Below are positions 17,845 to 28,971 of a DNA stretch of 64,000 nt, piece by piece. A program made the position numbers and the translations under genes. The stretch's first letter is position 1; every line of letters begins with the position of its first letter. A model generated the notes under the pieces. It had not been told where the DNA came from. It did no database searches and saw nothing but the letters and a program-made list of their open reading frames with translations. The stretch is from the NCBI RefSeq assembly GCF_002367995.1, contig NZ_AP018207.1:5259963-5323962 (forward strand), written 5' to 3'. The stretch comes from Calothrix brevissima NIES-22 (GTDB taxonomy: Bacteria > Cyanobacteriota > Cyanobacteriia > Cyanobacteriales > Nostocaceae).

Positions 17845-19266
17845 CTAACGTGCAGCTCTCGAAGTGACGGAACGCTGTAAATTAGCCAAAGCGCGATTGT
17901 AATCTAAAATCGCTGTCACTCGATTACCTTCAGCCCTAGTTAAATCGTTTTCTGCAGAAATCACCTCAGTTTGCGTACCCACACCAGCTTGTAAACGCAA
18001 TCTAGCTATTTGCAAAGCTTCTCTAGCTTGGGTTAAAGCCAAAGTTGAAGTTTGCACGTTATCTAAATTAGACTGCAACTGAAAATAATATTGTTCCACA
18101 TCAAAGCGAATTAGGTCGCGTTGGTTAGCAAATTGAGTTTCTGCGATCGCAATATTAGCACGTGATTGAGCTGCTCTGGCTCTAGCTGCACCACCATCAA
18201 ATAAAGTTAAATTAGCTTGTAATCCTACAGAATAGCCATCAGCAACGCTAATTGAATCGTTATACCTATCCTGCAAACTGTAACTTCCATTTAAACCCAG
18301 TTGCGGCCCTAATTGCGACAGTGCTTGTCTGCGCTGTTGTTCGGCTTGATTGCGTTGTGCTAAAAATTGCGGTAATTCTGGGCGATTTTGATAAGCTTGG
18401 ATGATGGTTTGTTCGAGTGTTAACTGCCATAAACCTGCTAATCTGACAGGATCGGCAGCACTAATATCTACCGATTGTGGCAAACTTAAAAGAGTAGCAA
18501 ATTGACGCCGCGCTATTCTTTGTTGTGATATTGCATTAGTCAGTTGTTGTTGAGCATCAGCTAAATTAACCTGCGCTTGCAATACATCAAATTGCGTACC
18601 TACTCCCGCTTGTAATCGAGCTTGAGTATCGCGTAAACTCGCCTGAGCATTCTCTACCGCAGAGCGATTAATTCTCACTTGTTGATCTGCTTGTTGTAAA
18701 TTGTAATATTGAGTAGCAACATTTAAACCAACTACCGCAGATTGATTTTCAAAATTTAATTCATCAATTCTTACCTGTTCCTCAGCAAATCGAATACTAG
18801 CTTGGCGATTTCCAGATGTATATAGATCATAATTGATTTGTGCTTGACCGCTAAAAGATGTCGTTGATGGCGATGAACCACCAAAAAAACCATCACCACT
18901 ATTAGTTAAATTCCCATTAATACTAGCATTAGGCAGTAAAGCCGCTTGAGCTTCCCTGAGCGCACTTTGACTGCGTTCTAATTGAAATTGTGCTGCTTGT
19001 AAATCTCGATTATTGCGTTTTGCTAATTCTAAAGCTTGATTTAAAGTAATAGGTACAGTTCCCTGAATTCTGACTTCTTCCGGTTTAGTAGGAAATTGTA
19101 AAGGATTAGGATTTGGTGTGAGATTATCGAGAACTGATGCAGAATTATTCGTCTGATTTGGAGATTGCAGCGTTTGTGCATTTGCATTTTTAGCAAATGT
19201 TGGGATTAAAAGAGAAACTAAAACAGCAATCCAGGTAAAATGCACGCGGAATAATATCGAGTTCAT
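17845..19266 (-). CDS. TolC-like outer-membrane efflux protein
   Basis: A 473-residue outer-membrane factor with two OEP repeats: helical segments about 85-250 and 290-460, each with the Ala/Gln/Arg-rich heptad pattern (for example NLQAAQFQLERSQSALREAQAALLPNASINGNL). An N-terminal signal peptide (about 1-31, ending NANA) leads into a short low-complexity Asn/Pro linker. It is the third gene of the minus-strand cluster adaptor, permease, ATPase, TolC, which makes a complete tripartite exporter. In Nostocales a TolC-type protein (HgdD) also serves the DevBCA exporter; these permeases are MacB-like rather than DevC-like. Confidence 0.92.
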   Translation of the reverse strand: MNSILFRVHFTWIAVLVSLLIPTFAKNANAQTLQSPNQTNNSASVLDNLTPNPNPLQFPTKPEEVRIQGTVPITLNQALELAKRNNRDLQAAQFQLERSQSALREAQAALLPNASINGNLTNSGDGFFGGSSPSTTSFSGQAQINYDLYTSGNRQASIRFAEEQVRIDELNFENQSAVVGLNVATQYYNLQQADQQVRINRSAVENAQASLRDTQARLQAGVGTQFDVLQAQVNLADAQQQLTNAISQQRIARRQFATLLSLPQSVDISAADPVRLAGLWQLTLEQTIIQAYQNRPELPQFLAQRNQAEQQRRQALSQLGPQLGLNGSYSLQDRYNDSISVADGYSVGLQANLTLFDGGAARARAAQSRANIAIAETQFANQRDLIRFDVEQYYFQLQSNLDNVQTSTLALTQAREALQIARLRLQAGVGTQTEVISAENDLTRAEGNRVTAILDYNRALANLQRSVTSRAAR

Positions 19267-19361
19267 TGTTAATACAAAAATAATTCGTAATTCTTAATTA
19301 AAACTTACGCACAGTCTATGAATTCTTGTCATTTTGACGGTTAAATAAATTAAATTTACAA

Positions 19362-20033
19362 TCAACCAACAATTAACCCATCTTGTACGCGGATAATTCT
19401 GTGAGTTTGCGCAGCAATATCTGGTTCGTGGGTAACGATAACAATCGTAATTCCTTGCTCATTTAATTCTGTTAATAAATTCATGACTTCGTAAGAAGTT
19501 TCTGTATCTAATGCACCTGTCGGTTCATCAGCTAAAACTAATGCAGGACGATTGACTAAAGCACGCGCGATCGCAACTCGTTGCTGTTGTCCCCCAGAAA
19601 GTTGACTAGGACGGTTAGCTACACGTTCTTTGAGTCCCACTCTCTCTAAAGCTTCTAACGCTCTTTGCTGGCGTTTAGCTTTGGGGATATTGGCATAAAC
19701 CATCGGTAGCATGACATTATCTAACGCCGTAGCTCTTGCCAAAAGATTAAATTGTTGAAACACAAACCCAATTCTTTGATTGCGAATATAGGCTAATTCA
19801 TCATCATTAAAAGTAGTTAAATTTCTCCCTTCAAAAATATAATGTCCTGCCGTTGGACGATCCAAACAGCCTAGAATATTCATCAGGGTAGATTTACCCG
19901 AACCTGATGCACCCATAATTGCCACATATTCACCTTCTTCTATTGAAAGTTGAATTCCCTTAAGTATGGGAACATCAATTTCCCCTAAATGGTAGGTTTT
20001 AGTAATAGATTCCATCCAAATCATTGTGGGCAT
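19362..20033 (-). CDS. MacB/LolD-type ABC transporter ATPase
   Basis: A 223-residue nucleotide-binding subunit. Walker [10 protein letters not shown] near residues 41-49, Q-loop in [10 protein letters not shown], signature [15 protein letters not shown], Walker [13 protein letters not shown] and the switch histidine in VTHEPD. Sequence class is that of MacB and LolD. It follows the permease at 20078-21355 after 44 bases and precedes the TolC-like gene. It is the only ATPase in the region, so it may energise both MacB-type permeases. Confidence 0.93.
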   Translation of the reverse strand: MPTMIWMESITKTYHLGEIDVPILKGIQLSIEEGEYVAIMGASGSGKSTLMNILGCLDRPTAGHYIFEGRNLTTFNDDELAYIRNQRIGFVFQQFNLLARATALDNVMLPMVYANIPKAKRQQRALEALERVGLKERVANRPSQLSGGQQQRVAIARALVNRPALVLADEPTGALDTETSYEVMNLLTELNEQGITIVIVTHEPDIAAQTHRIIRVQDGLIVG

Positions 20034-20077
20034 ATCAATTTTAGATTTTAGATTTTGAATTTTGAATTTTGAATTTA

Positions 20078-21355
20078 TCAGTCGCTCCTTAAGGCGGTAA
20101 TCGGATCTAATTTGGCGGCATTTCTTGCGGGAATAACGCCAGCTATTAAGCCAACGGTTAACGAAAGTCCAAAACCAACAATTACTGAGATTAAAGAAAT
20201 TACAAAAGGAAATTTAAAAATACTGGCTGCACCAAATGCGATCGCAATACCACTCACCATGCCAATGATTCCCCCGACAATGGAAATCACGATCGCTTCG
20301 GCTAAAAATTGATTTAATATGGCTGAATTCGTCGCGCCTACGGCTTTGCGGATACCAATTTCTCTGGTACGCTCGACTACAGAAACTAGCATAATATTGG
20401 CAATGCCAATACCACCAACTACTAGAGAAATTCCCGCGATCGCTACTACCATGATTGTAAATAAACCCACTACATTGGTTAAAGTACTCACGATATCAGC
20501 TTGATTGGTAACGCGAAAATCATCTACTTGCGGTGGATAGATATTGTGCCGCAGGCGTAAAAGATTAGTCACCTGAAACTGTGCTGCTTCTAATTGTTCT
20601 TGATTAGCAGCTTTGACTAAAATTCCATTCACGGAAATACCTGTTAGGGCATTATTACCAACTAATCTCGCTGACATACTCGTTAGGGGAATGAAAATTT
20701 GGTCATCGCGATCGAAAGGCCCCTGAGAACCTTTAGGTTCCATCACGCCAATGACTTTATAAGCTTCTCCCCGAATGCGGATAGTTTCATCTAAAGGGTT
20801 AGCACCTTGTCCAAACAGAGTCCGCAGCACTGTCGGCCCCAATATAGCCACCTGTGCAGAGGTATCTAGTTCATCTTGAGTAAAATATCTCCCTTGTTGC
20901 GGGTAAGTATTTCTCGCTTCTGGGTAGTTTAAATCTGTACCGTAAATTGTGGTTGATGTGTTTTGTCCTTCATAAACAACCTGGGCGTTTCGCTGCAAAT
21001 AGGCAGAAACAATTTGCGCTGATGGTGCTTGAGTAGCGATCGCTTTTGCATCTTCCCAGGTTAAAGTGCTACTTGAACCCAACCCTTGACTAACATTTCC
21101 ACTTCTCGCCGCACCTGCTAAAATTTGCAGCACATTCGTACCCAATCCTTGTATCTGCTGCTCAACTCCCTTTTGTACCCCTTGACCTACAGAAGTAATC
21201 GCAATCACCGAAGAAATACCAATAATTACGCCCAGCATCGTCAATCCTGTGCGTAATTTATTACTCCATAACGTCTCTGCTGCCATTGATAAAATTTCCC
21301 ACAACGGCACAGTACGGGTATTTTTTCTTTTGTAAAAACCCAGGAATTTGAACAT
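20078..21355 (-). CDS. MacB-type ABC transporter permease (module 1)
   Basis: A 425-residue permease with an N-terminal helix (about 37-60, GLTMLGVIIGISSVIAI), a periplasmic MacB_PCD domain (about 65-280) and three C-terminal helices with the signature SVVERTREIGIRKAVGATN. It is clearly paralogous to the permease at 13612-14829; both end in ALRS(D/A). No fused ATPase. The gene lies between an adaptor (21458) and its ATPase (19362), all on the minus strand with gaps of about 45-100 bases, so an operon is likely. Confidence 0.92.
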   Translation of the reverse strand: MFKFLGFYKRKNTRTVPLWEILSMAAETLWSNKLRTGLTMLGVIIGISSVIAITSVGQGVQKGVEQQIQGLGTNVLQILAGAARSGNVSQGLGSSSTLTWEDAKAIATQAPSAQIVSAYLQRNAQVVYEGQNTSTTIYGTDLNYPEARNTYPQQGRYFTQDELDTSAQVAILGPTVLRTLFGQGANPLDETIRIRGEAYKVIGVMEPKGSQGPFDRDDQIFIPLTSMSARLVGNNALTGISVNGILVKAANQEQLEAAQFQVTNLLRLRHNIYPPQVDDFRVTNQADIVSTLTNVVGLFTIMVVAIAGISLVVGGIGIANIMLVSVVERTREIGIRKAVGATNSAILNQFLAEAIVISIVGGIIGMVSGIAIAFGAASIFKFPFVISLISVIVGFGLSLTVGLIAGVIPARNAAKLDPITALRSD

Positions 21356-21457
21356 AGGGGCTAGAGGCTAGGGGGCAGGGAGCAGGGGGCAGGGGGAAAA
21401 ATGACAATTTTGTACAGACGCGATTCATCGCGTCTATGAGTCTCTGAGCAATGACAA

Positions 21458-23014
21458 TTAAAGCGAACCACCACCTTGAGAACGACGACCGCCGCCACCA
21501 CCGCCACCACTGACGCCGGGGAGGACTCCGCCTCGCGGTGTTGATTGGGGTCTGGAACCTGGGGGGAAACTCAGCAATACTTTTTCTGTTCCTGTCAATC
21601 CCGATTTAACTTCTGTAAATTTGTTGACGGTGACGCCAGTTTCAATCGGAGTAAATACAGGTTGGTTATCTTTCCCGGCTACATATACACCTGTGGCATT
21701 TTCACGACGAACTACGGCAGCTGTGGGGACTACAAGTGCATTTTCTAATTGACCGACTTGGAAATCTGTAGTTACGTTCATCCCCGAACGGAGTAATCTT
21801 TGCGGATCTGTCAGGGTAACTCTGACTTCAAAACTAGTTACGTTTTGTGAGACGACAGATTGAGCCGCAATTTGTCTGACTCTACCTTCAAAGATTTTCC
21901 CAGGATAAGCATCTGCCCTAACTGTCACTTTTTGACCAATGCGGATTTTGGAAATATTGGTTTCCGCTAAATTGGCGACTACTTCATTGGTAGAAGCGAG
22001 CGCCAAAATTGAGGAAGATGTCGCGGAAGATACGTCACTACTTGCCGTTGTCGGCGTTACAAAAGCTCCCGGATCAGCGTATTTCTTGGTGACTACACCA
22101 TCAAAAGGGGCGCGAATAATTGTGTCGTTAATTTGAGCTTGGATATTTTGCAAAGAACCTCGCGCAGATGTTACCTGGGCGCGGGCGACGCTGATATCTT
22201 CTTGGCGCGTTCCGGCTTGGAGGAGTGCTAAAGCTTGTTTTCTTTGGTTAACTGTGGCTCTGGCTTGCTCAATATCTTCTGGACGGGAACCGGATTTTTG
22301 TAAATTTACTGCTTGCTGGGCTTCATTTACCGCCGCTTGGGCGCTATCCCGGTCTGCACGTTTTTGATTAACTGTCTGTAGAGAAATACCACCGGAATTG
22401 TAAAGCTGCAAATTCCGCCGATAATCGTCGTCTGCTTTCGCAAGAGTGGCTTGGGCACTTTGTAAGCGTGCTTGTGCTTGGGCAATCTCTTGCGGACGAT
22501 TACCTGCTTGTACTTTTTGCAGATTCGCTTCGGCTTCGTCTAGTTGCGCCTGTGCTTGAGCAATATCTTGCGGGCGATTACCAGCTTGGGCTTTTTGCAG
22601 ATTTGCCTCAGCTTGTGCTAATTGTCCTTGGGCTGAGGTAAGTTGTCCCCGCAGGTTGGAATCATCCATATAAGCGACAATTTGCCCTTGTTTGACGATA
22701 TCGCCTTCTTTAGCTAAGAGTCGTTTGAGAATCCCGGAATTTTTGGGACTGAGGTTAATTGACCGCTCAGGTTTTACCGTACCATTGGCAGAAACTGCGA
22801 TCGCTAAAGTTTGTCTTTCCACAGGCTGGGTCAAAACTCGCCGTCTCGCTTGCTGCGCTGGAGCCACAGCTACTTGGTAATAAATTACATAGCCAATTCC
22901 CCCCAACAACATCAGAGTAACTAGCCAAGGTAGCCATTTAATCTTGCCTTTGCTTTTTTTGACATCAGTAACCAAAGGTGGTGAATTTACAGGGTTTGAG
23001 GCATCAATTGTCAT
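21458..23014 (-). CDS. MacA/HlyD-type membrane fusion protein (module 1)
   Basis: A 518-residue adaptor. N-terminal anchor (about 28-48), lipoyl halves around residues 90-115 and 300-320 (IIRAPFDGVVTKKYADPGA), and between them a long coiled-coil hairpin with four G(N/S/T)R-x-(E/D)I repeats. A Gly-rich tail ends the protein (about 490-518). First gene of the four-gene exporter operon with the permease, ATPase and TolC-like genes. Paralogue of the 14889-16340 adaptor but longer at both ends. Confidence 0.92.
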   Translation of the reverse strand: MTIDASNPVNSPPLVTDVKKSKGKIKWLPWLVTLMLLGGIGYVIYYQVAVAPAQQARRRVLTQPVERQTLAIAVSANGTVKPERSINLSPKNSGILKRLLAKEGDIVKQGQIVAYMDDSNLRGQLTSAQGQLAQAEANLQKAQAGNRPQDIAQAQAQLDEAEANLQKVQAGNRPQEIAQAQARLQSAQATLAKADDDYRRNLQLYNSGGISLQTVNQKRADRDSAQAAVNEAQQAVNLQKSGSRPEDIEQARATVNQRKQALALLQAGTRQEDISVARAQVTSARGSLQNIQAQINDTIIRAPFDGVVTKKYADPGAFVTPTTASSDVSSATSSSILALASTNEVVANLAETNISKIRIGQKVTVRADAYPGKIFEGRVRQIAAQSVVSQNVTSFEVRVTLTDPQRLLRSGMNVTTDFQVGQLENALVVPTAAVVRRENATGVYVAGKDNQPVFTPIETGVTVNKFTEVKSGLTGTEKVLLSFPPGSRPQSTPRGGVLPGVSGGGGGGGRRSQGGGSL

Positions 23015-23929
23015 AGCTACTCTTTTTTATTATTGGTAAACATGACTTAACCACAATTTTATTGTATAAATTCATGCTAGTAATTATCTTACAAAATCTG
23101 CAAAATTGGTGCATGACTAAAGTAACTAGTAATGCCCCACTGATATATGACCAAAGTCATCAGTTATGCAGAAATAAAGTGCATGTAATTTATCTAACTT
23201 AAATCGCAATTCAGCCAGCAAAAAATTATTCTGGCTGTGGCTAGTAAGTATTTCATACATCAATAATTTTTATACTTTGCGCCCAATAATTGCAACTATC
23301 TTGGGCATGGGGCATTGGGCATGGGGCATTGGGCATTGGGCATTGATAAATGGTTTAAGCCTCTTGTATGTTGCGTCAAATAATTGGGTTTATTTACATC
23401 CATTTAATTACACTGATAGATGATGTTATTTATCAGCTACCTATATTTATTTATAACTTGATGGAATTATGTAACTTTAGCAGTGAATTTTATTAGTTAT
23501 AATTATTCATCAAGTCGAATTTTAACTCAGCGCAATTACTGACTTTATTTTATTATAAATTACTTAACGTTTTCTGCGATCGCTATTAATTTAATCTGGT
23601 GTCTAAATTAACTTAAACTACTTGCAAATAGGGACTAGGAGCTAGGGGCTAGGGGCTAGAAATTAGAGGTCAGGAACAGGGGAGAAGGAAATACTTAGGG
23701 AACTTCAAAAAATAAATCATGACAACAATTTCTCTCCCCTGCTCCCTGCTCCCTGCCCCCTGCCCCCTGCCCAATGCCCAATGCCCCATGCCCCATTACT
23801 ATGCCCAATCTTTTTAAAATCATCTAAGATTGACTCTTGACTCTTAACGAAAAGTTTGCTTTTCGTCTAGAGTGGAGATCGTTTAAGCTAGCTGAAAGAT
23901 TGTTTGATTCGTGGGTAAGAGGAGGTAGC
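23015..23929. other. Intergenic region with G/C-skewed tandem tracts
   Basis: No gene supported. It contains GGGCATT/GGGGCAT repeats (about 23305-23345), GGGGCTA repeats (about 23636-23660) and the complementary GCTCCCT/GCCCCCT/GCCCAAT tract (about 23740-23797). The last two are inverted relative to each other and could pair. Confidence 0.5.
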
Positions 23930-24814
23930 GTGCCTAAAAAAATAGGATTGATTTCTTTTCTCGTTGTCTGTAGTTTGTGGAGTATGCCAAAAGCAGCACA
24001 AGCACAGGCTCTAATACCTCATACACTGCAACTTGATGCAGAAAAGTTGGAAAAACAAGGGTTGAGCTTGGCACAAGAGGCGGCGCAACTAGGACAGTTT
24101 CAACAGTTTGAGTTAGCATTGCCAAGAGCTAGGCTAGCTAGTCAACTGGCTCCAAAAAATGATAAAGTTTGGTTTCTATTGGGTGGATTGCATCTCCAAA
24201 GCAAAAAGTTTGATGAGGCGATCGCGGCTCTGAAAAAAGCCCAATCTCTCAATCCCAAAAATGCTGATGCTTTGTTTGCGATCGGTTCGGCTAACTTTCA
24301 GCAGCAGAAATATCCAGCAGCTATTGCTAGTTACCAAGCTGGCTTGAAGATAAAGCCCAACGATCCAGAAGGTTTATTTGATTTGGGGAATGCTTATTAT
24401 ATGACTGGTCGCTTACCAGATGCGATCGCGCAATATAACAAAGCTGTCTCCAACGATCCGAAATTTTGGCCAGCCATTAATAACACTGGCTTAATTCAAT
24501 ACGAACAGGGTGATGTCCAAAGCGCAATCAAGCAATGGCAAACTGCTGTATCTTTGGACAAACAAGCAGCCGAACCTTTATTAGCCTTAGCAGTGGCTTT
24601 ATACACTAAAGGCGATCGCCAACAGGGTTTAGCAATGGGCGAACAAGCTTTGCGCATCGATCAGCGCTATGGCGATTTGGATTTCCTCAAGCAAAATCTT
24701 TGGGGCGATCGGCTACTATCAGATACCAAAAAATTCCTGGAGTTACCCAGGATTCAAGCGGCTTTACAGCAAGGGGGAAGCCCCTTAAATTCCAACCAAC
24801 CACCTGCGCAATAG
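23930..24814 (+). CDS. Exported TPR-repeat protein
   Basis: Tetratricopeptide protein. The GTG at 23930 is preferred: it sits just behind AGAGGAGG (23919-23926) and begins a clean signal peptide (VPKKIGLISFLVVCSLW...AQAQA). The upstream ATG at 23837 would bury that signal behind 31 polar residues. Five or more TPR units run from about residue 30 to 235, with typical repeats such as AIAALKKAQSLNPKNADALF. Probable periplasmic or thylakoid-lumen scaffold. It lies upstream of the topoisomerase A gene but is separated from it by a convergent response regulator. Confidence 0.85.
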   Translation: MPKKIGLISFLVVCSLWSMPKAAQAQALIPHTLQLDAEKLEKQGLSLAQEAAQLGQFQQFELALPRARLASQLAPKNDKVWFLLGGLHLQSKKFDEAIAALKKAQSLNPKNADALFAIGSANFQQQKYPAAIASYQAGLKIKPNDPEGLFDLGNAYYMTGRLPDAIAQYNKAVSNDPKFWPAINNTGLIQYEQGDVQSAIKQWQTAVSLDKQAAEPLLALAVALYTKGDRQQGLAMGEQALRIDQRYGDLDFLKQNLWGDRLLSDTKKFLELPRIQAALQQGGSPLNSNQPPAQ

Positions 24815-24961
24815 TTAAACAGTAATTTGGCAATTGGTAATTGGAACCGCTTTTACCCACCACTCATTACCACTTGCCGAACTAGCCCTGTTTATAGTAC
24901 ATATATACTGAAGTAATCGCAAGTCAGGTATTGCTGACTGTTAGCCAGCAGTTCTTTGCTT

Positions 24962-25360
24962 TTATTCTTTGGGTAGAAGTGCCAGAATTTGGTCAACAAA
25001 AAGTTGATGGTCAACAACAGGCTTAGAGATGTAGCCATCAGCACCGCTTTGTTTCAAGAAGTTTTCGCGATCGCCTTCCATAGCGTGAGCGGTAACCAAA
25101 ATCACAGGTAAATGTGCTGTTTGCGGGTCAGCTTTTAACATTTGTGTAATTTTGATACCATCAACAGACTTACCTTGGTAGACACTTCGAGACAAAGAAA
25201 CATCCATCAAAATCAGGTCTGCATCACCAGCTTGAGCAATTGTGATGACTTCGTCCACATTTTCTGTATGCTTAACATCTAAGCCCCCGCGCTTGGTTAA
25301 AATCTTGGAAAAAACGCGAGCATTGATTAAATCGTCTTCTACAATCAGAACAGTTTTCAT
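24962..25360 (-). CDS. Single-domain response regulator (CheY-like)
   Basis: A 132-residue receiver domain with no output domain. Acidic pocket E8-D9-D10, phospho-acceptor Asp53 in LILMDVSLSR, Thr at VTAHAMEG and Lys at YISKPV. The beta3-alpha3 loop is long (SRSVYQGKSVDG), as in cyanobacterial DivK/Rcp-like receivers. It is encoded alone, divergent from the topoisomerase A gene; a partner kinase cannot be named. Confidence 0.92.
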   Translation of the reverse strand: MKTVLIVEDDLINARVFSKILTKRGGLDVKHTENVDEVITIAQAGDADLILMDVSLSRSVYQGKSVDGIKITQMLKADPQTAHLPVILVTAHAMEGDRENFLKQSGADGYISKPVVDHQLFVDQILALLPKE

Positions 25361-25587
25361 GAGAATTTAACTTATGAGAATGGGGGGGATTAACATCTGA
25401 ACAAAACAGTTGTCTGCCTCCTTTTTAGTCTTCAATGTGTCTCCCCGTCATCAAGGATAATACTACTGCTTTTTATCCTCTGACTAACAAGATTTGGTGA
25501 GAAATAGCCTTTCATCCGTTATGCTGTGGTTGTTGCAGCGTTTATTTAAAACGACTTTTGTGTAGTTAAATTTCAGGGAACAAGCTC

Positions 25588-28089
25588 ATGGCAAAACAGT
25601 TAAACCTTCTCTCAACGGGACAGGTAATCACCACAGCCCTGCACACTGAGATGCAACGGTCTTACCTAGAATATGCCATGAGCGTAATTGTAGGGCGAGC
25701 GTTGCCAGATGTGCGCGATGGCTTAAAACCAGTGCATCGGCGGATTTTATATGCAATGCACGAACTGGGTTTGACACCAGATAGACCCTATCGTAAATGC
25801 GCCCGTGTGGTGGGGGATGTGCTGGGTAAATACCATCCCCACGGCGATCAAGCGGTTTATGACGCCTTAGTTAGGCTGGTACAGGAATTTTCTAGCCGCT
25901 ACCCCTTACTAGCAGGACATGGTAACTTCGGGAGCGTGGACAACGATCCACCCGCAGCGATGCGTTATACAGAAACTCGCCTCGCTGCCATTGGTCATGA
26001 GGGAATGCTGACAGAAATAGGCGAAGAAACTGTAGAATTTATCGGTAACTTCGATAATTCCCAACAAGAACCAACAGTCTTACCAGCACAGTTACCATTT
26101 TTATTACTTAATGGCTGTGCTGGTATTGCTGTAGGTATGGCGACAAATATTCCTCCCCATAATTTAGGGGAAGTTGTTGATGGTTTAATCGCCTTAATCG
26201 ATCAACCAGATTTATCTGATGAAAAATTATTTGAATTAATTCCCGGCCCGGATTTTCCCACAGGCGGAGAAATAATTGGTGATGCAGGAATTAAGGAAGC
26301 ATACACCACAGGAAAAGGTGGGATTGTGTTACGTGGAGTTGCAACTTTAGAAGAGATAGCACCTACTCGTGGTAGCAAACGCCGCACAGCAATCATTATT
26401 ACAGAATTACCTTATCAAGTAAATAAAGCAGGCTGGATTGAGAAGGTTGCAGAATTAGTTAATCAAGGTCGTTTGTTAGGAATTTCTGATATTCGCGACG
26501 AAAGCGATCGCGAAGGAATGCGTGTAGTTATTGAACTCAAGCGCGATACCAACCCCCAAGAAATTCTTCAGCATTTATATCATCAAACCGCTTTACAAAC
26601 TAACTTTGGGGCGATTCTCTTAGCTTTAGTAGATGGACAACCCCGTCAGTTAAGCTTGCGCCAACTGTTGCAGGAGTTTTTAAGTTTCCGCGAGCAAACC
26701 CTATCCCGCCGCTACAGTTACGAGTTAGGTAAAGCCGAAAGTCGTCTGCATTTAGTAGAAGGTTTACTATCAGCCTTAGCTCACGTTGATACCGTCATTG
26801 AAATTTTGCGCCAAGCTGCTGATGGTAGCACGGCGAAAATTAGCCTTTGTAGTCGGTTAAATTTAACCCAAGTGCAAGCAGATGCGATATTAGCTATGCC
26901 CTTGCGCCGTTTAACCAGCTTAGAACAGCAGAATTTACAGCAGGAGTTTGCGCAACTTACAGAGCAAATTGATTTATTACGGCGATTACTGAGCGATCGC
27001 AAAGAATTACTCAAAGCACTGAAAAAAGACTTGCGATCGCTCAAGCGCAAATACAGCGATCCGCGTCGTACCAAACTCGTACCTTTTACGGCGGAAATTA
27101 AGAAGCCAGAAGAGAAAGGAAAAACTCGCCAATCAGCCGCAGAAGATGAAGACAGTCCTCAATCTTCCCAACCAGCCGAACCAGCAATTTTAGAATTTAC
27201 CCAACGGGGATATGTGCGCCGAATTCAGCCCAACGGGAAAAAACCCAAAGCTGATAACGGTTTAGCCGATCATGATTTTATTATTCAAACTCAGTCAACC
27301 GACACCAACCAAGATTTATTAGTCCTTACCAGTGGCGGTAAAGTTTACCCTGTCAGAGTAGGAGATATCCCCGTCATTACCGGACGTTCGCCCAAGGGAA
27401 CACCCCTAATTACCTTGTTGAGTAGTACAGCCCAAGGTACTCAAGAAGCAGTGATTAATCGCTTTGTGCTACCAGAAAATGCTGATACTACGCAAATTAT
27501 TCTGTTAACAAAACAAGGAAGAATTAAACGTCTAGCCTTAGAAGAATTGGCTAACCTCACCCGACGCGGTGTAACGATAGTCAAACTCAAAGACGATGAT
27601 GAATTATTATTAAGCCAATTCACCACCACAGGCAAACATCTAATTGTCGCCAGTTCCAACGGACGTTTATTAAAATTCCCCGTAAATGACGAACAACTAC
27701 CCATCATGGGACGCACGGCGATGGGATTACAAGCCCTACGAATGCTGAAACATCAGCAAATGGTAGGCTGTGTCACGGTAAACGAACAAGAAGACTTACT
27801 GCTAATTACCGAAGAAGGATATGCAAAGCGTTTTCCTGTCAGTCAGCTAAGATCTGCCAATCGCGGTGATTTAGGGACTCAATACCTCAAATTCGCCAGC
27901 AAAACCGACAACTTAGCCGGAATGGTAGGAGCGATCGCTTCTGGAGAAATCGCCTTAGTCACAAATAAAGAACGAGTATTGCGCATACCAGTAGAAACTG
28001 TACCCCTATTGAATAGAGACGCCAAGGGAGAAAGCATTCTCCAACTCAACCGCGATGAAAAAATCATCACCGTCGTTGAAGTGCGTTAA
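25588..28089 (+). CDS. Type IIA topoisomerase subunit A (GyrA/ParC-like)
   Basis: An 833-residue DNA-cleaving subunit. Winged-helix/tower core to about residue 490, with catalytic Tyr127 in [10 protein letters not shown], the quinolone-region helix [15 protein letters not shown] and the GNFGSVDND motif. Residues 495-535 are a charged linker, and the rest is a six-bladed beta-pinwheel. The canonical GyrA box (QRRGGKG) is not present: blade 1 reads [22 protein letters not shown] where the box would fall. That fits a ParC-like or divergent second GyrA as found in cyanobacteria. The partner ATPase subunit gene is nearby at 32012-33955. Weak ribosome-binding site (CAGGGAA). Confidence 0.93.
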   Translation: MAKQLNLLSTGQVITTALHTEMQRSYLEYAMSVIVGRALPDVRDGLKPVHRRILYAMHELGLTPDRPYRKCARVVGDVLGKYHPHGDQAVYDALVRLVQEFSSRYPLLAGHGNFGSVDNDPPAAMRYTETRLAAIGHEGMLTEIGEETVEFIGNFDNSQQEPTVLPAQLPFLLLNGCAGIAVGMATNIPPHNLGEVVDGLIALIDQPDLSDEKLFELIPGPDFPTGGEIIGDAGIKEAYTTGKGGIVLRGVATLEEIAPTRGSKRRTAIIITELPYQVNKAGWIEKVAELVNQGRLLGISDIRDESDREGMRVVIELKRDTNPQEILQHLYHQTALQTNFGAILLALVDGQPRQLSLRQLLQEFLSFREQTLSRRYSYELGKAESRLHLVEGLLSALAHVDTVIEILRQAADGSTAKISLCSRLNLTQVQADAILAMPLRRLTSLEQQNLQQEFAQLTEQIDLLRRLLSDRKELLKALKKDLRSLKRKYSDPRRTKLVPFTAEIKKPEEKGKTRQSAAEDEDSPQSSQPAEPAILEFTQRGYVRRIQPNGKKPKADNGLADHDFIIQTQSTDTNQDLLVLTSGGKVYPVRVGDIPVITGRSPKGTPLITLLSSTAQGTQEAVINRFVLPENADTTQIILLTKQGRIKRLALEELANLTRRGVTIVKLKDDDELLLSQFTTTGKHLIVASSNGRLLKFPVNDEQLPIMGRTAMGLQALRMLKHQQMVGCVTVNEQEDLLLITEEGYAKRFPVSQLRSANRGDLGTQYLKFASKTDNLAGMVGAIASGEIALVTNKERVLRIPVETVPLLNRDAKGESILQLNRDEKIITVVEVR

Positions 28090-28640
28090 TCAATGAAATT
28101 ATCCACTGTAGGGTTGGGGTTTCCCCGCCCTTGATTTAGCGATCGCTGTGGCAATATTCCGTAATCAAATTTGTAAATAAATATTGATATTCCTGAGAAT
28201 AAAAGCCAGATTTTTTTGCAAAAAAAATGGCTCAAATGCTGTGTAAAGACTTGATATTTCATGTCTCTACAACAGAGCTTTGTGTCGTTACGATTGTTAG
28301 CAATTGAGCAAATCTTCCCAAATTAGGTAAAATAGTTGCAAAAGAATTTCAATAAAAATTGCATTGTTCCATATCAAGCAATGTCAATTCAGCCCCCTGC
28401 TTGAATTTGGGCAAAATTTATTGATTTTTTTGAGTATAATTACGCAATATTTTCTCTCACAGATCAACCCCCTTCCTACATCTAGAGATAGATATTGAGG
28501 CTTCCAAATATCAGTTACTGTTGCTTGAGTCAAGTTTCAGTAACAAAACTACAAATATATCCTTGCAATTATGAGGATAGTTGTTATATTAGTTTACATA
28601 AGCCAATAAATCTTATTACATACCCTTTGGAGTATCCACC
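28090..28640. other. Intergenic region upstream of Hlip
   Basis: No gene seen in about 550 bases. AT-rich with one HIP1 site. It should carry the stress-responsive promoter of the Hlip gene; I could not assign its elements with confidence. Confidence 0.45.
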
Positions 28641-28823
28641 ATGACTAATGCCACCAAAACAATTACCGCTCCTGTAGTTGAAGATCGTAATGCTTGGCGT
28701 TGGGGTTTTACTCCCCAAGCAGAAATTTGGAACGGTCGTTTAGCCATGATCGGCTTTTTAGCTGCAGCTTTAATTGAAATACTTTCTGGTAAAGGCTTCC
28801 TACATTTCTGGGGTATTCTCTAA
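28641..28823 (+). CDS. High-light-inducible protein (one-helix CAB-like)
   Basis: A 60-residue Hlip/SCP. The single transmembrane helix carries the chlorophyll-binding motif [15 protein letters not shown] of the LHC superfamily, followed by a short lumenal tail (GFLHFWGIL). Such proteins bind chlorophyll and carotenoid and protect photosystem assembly intermediates under light stress. A GGAG ribosome-binding site lies ten bases before the ATG. Monocistronic, with a possible terminator at 28972-28999. Confidence 0.95.
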   Translation: MTNATKTITAPVVEDRNAWRWGFTPQAEIWNGRLAMIGFLAAALIEILSGKGFLHFWGIL

Positions 28824-28971
28824 TCCCAATTTTTTTGGATTTGAGATTCTCAAATTACTTTTAGGACAAGTCAATAGCTAACAGTTGTCAAGCTAAATAG
28901 TTTTGGATTCAAAACTTTTGCCGTCAGACTGTTGTTCAAGGATTAAAATACAAAATTAACTACAAATGAGA

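Noticed and set aside
13612-23014. DevBCA heterocyst glycolipid exporter
   Set aside because: The permeases carry the MacB_PCD/FtsX signature (ERTxEIGxRKAxGA) rather than DevC features.
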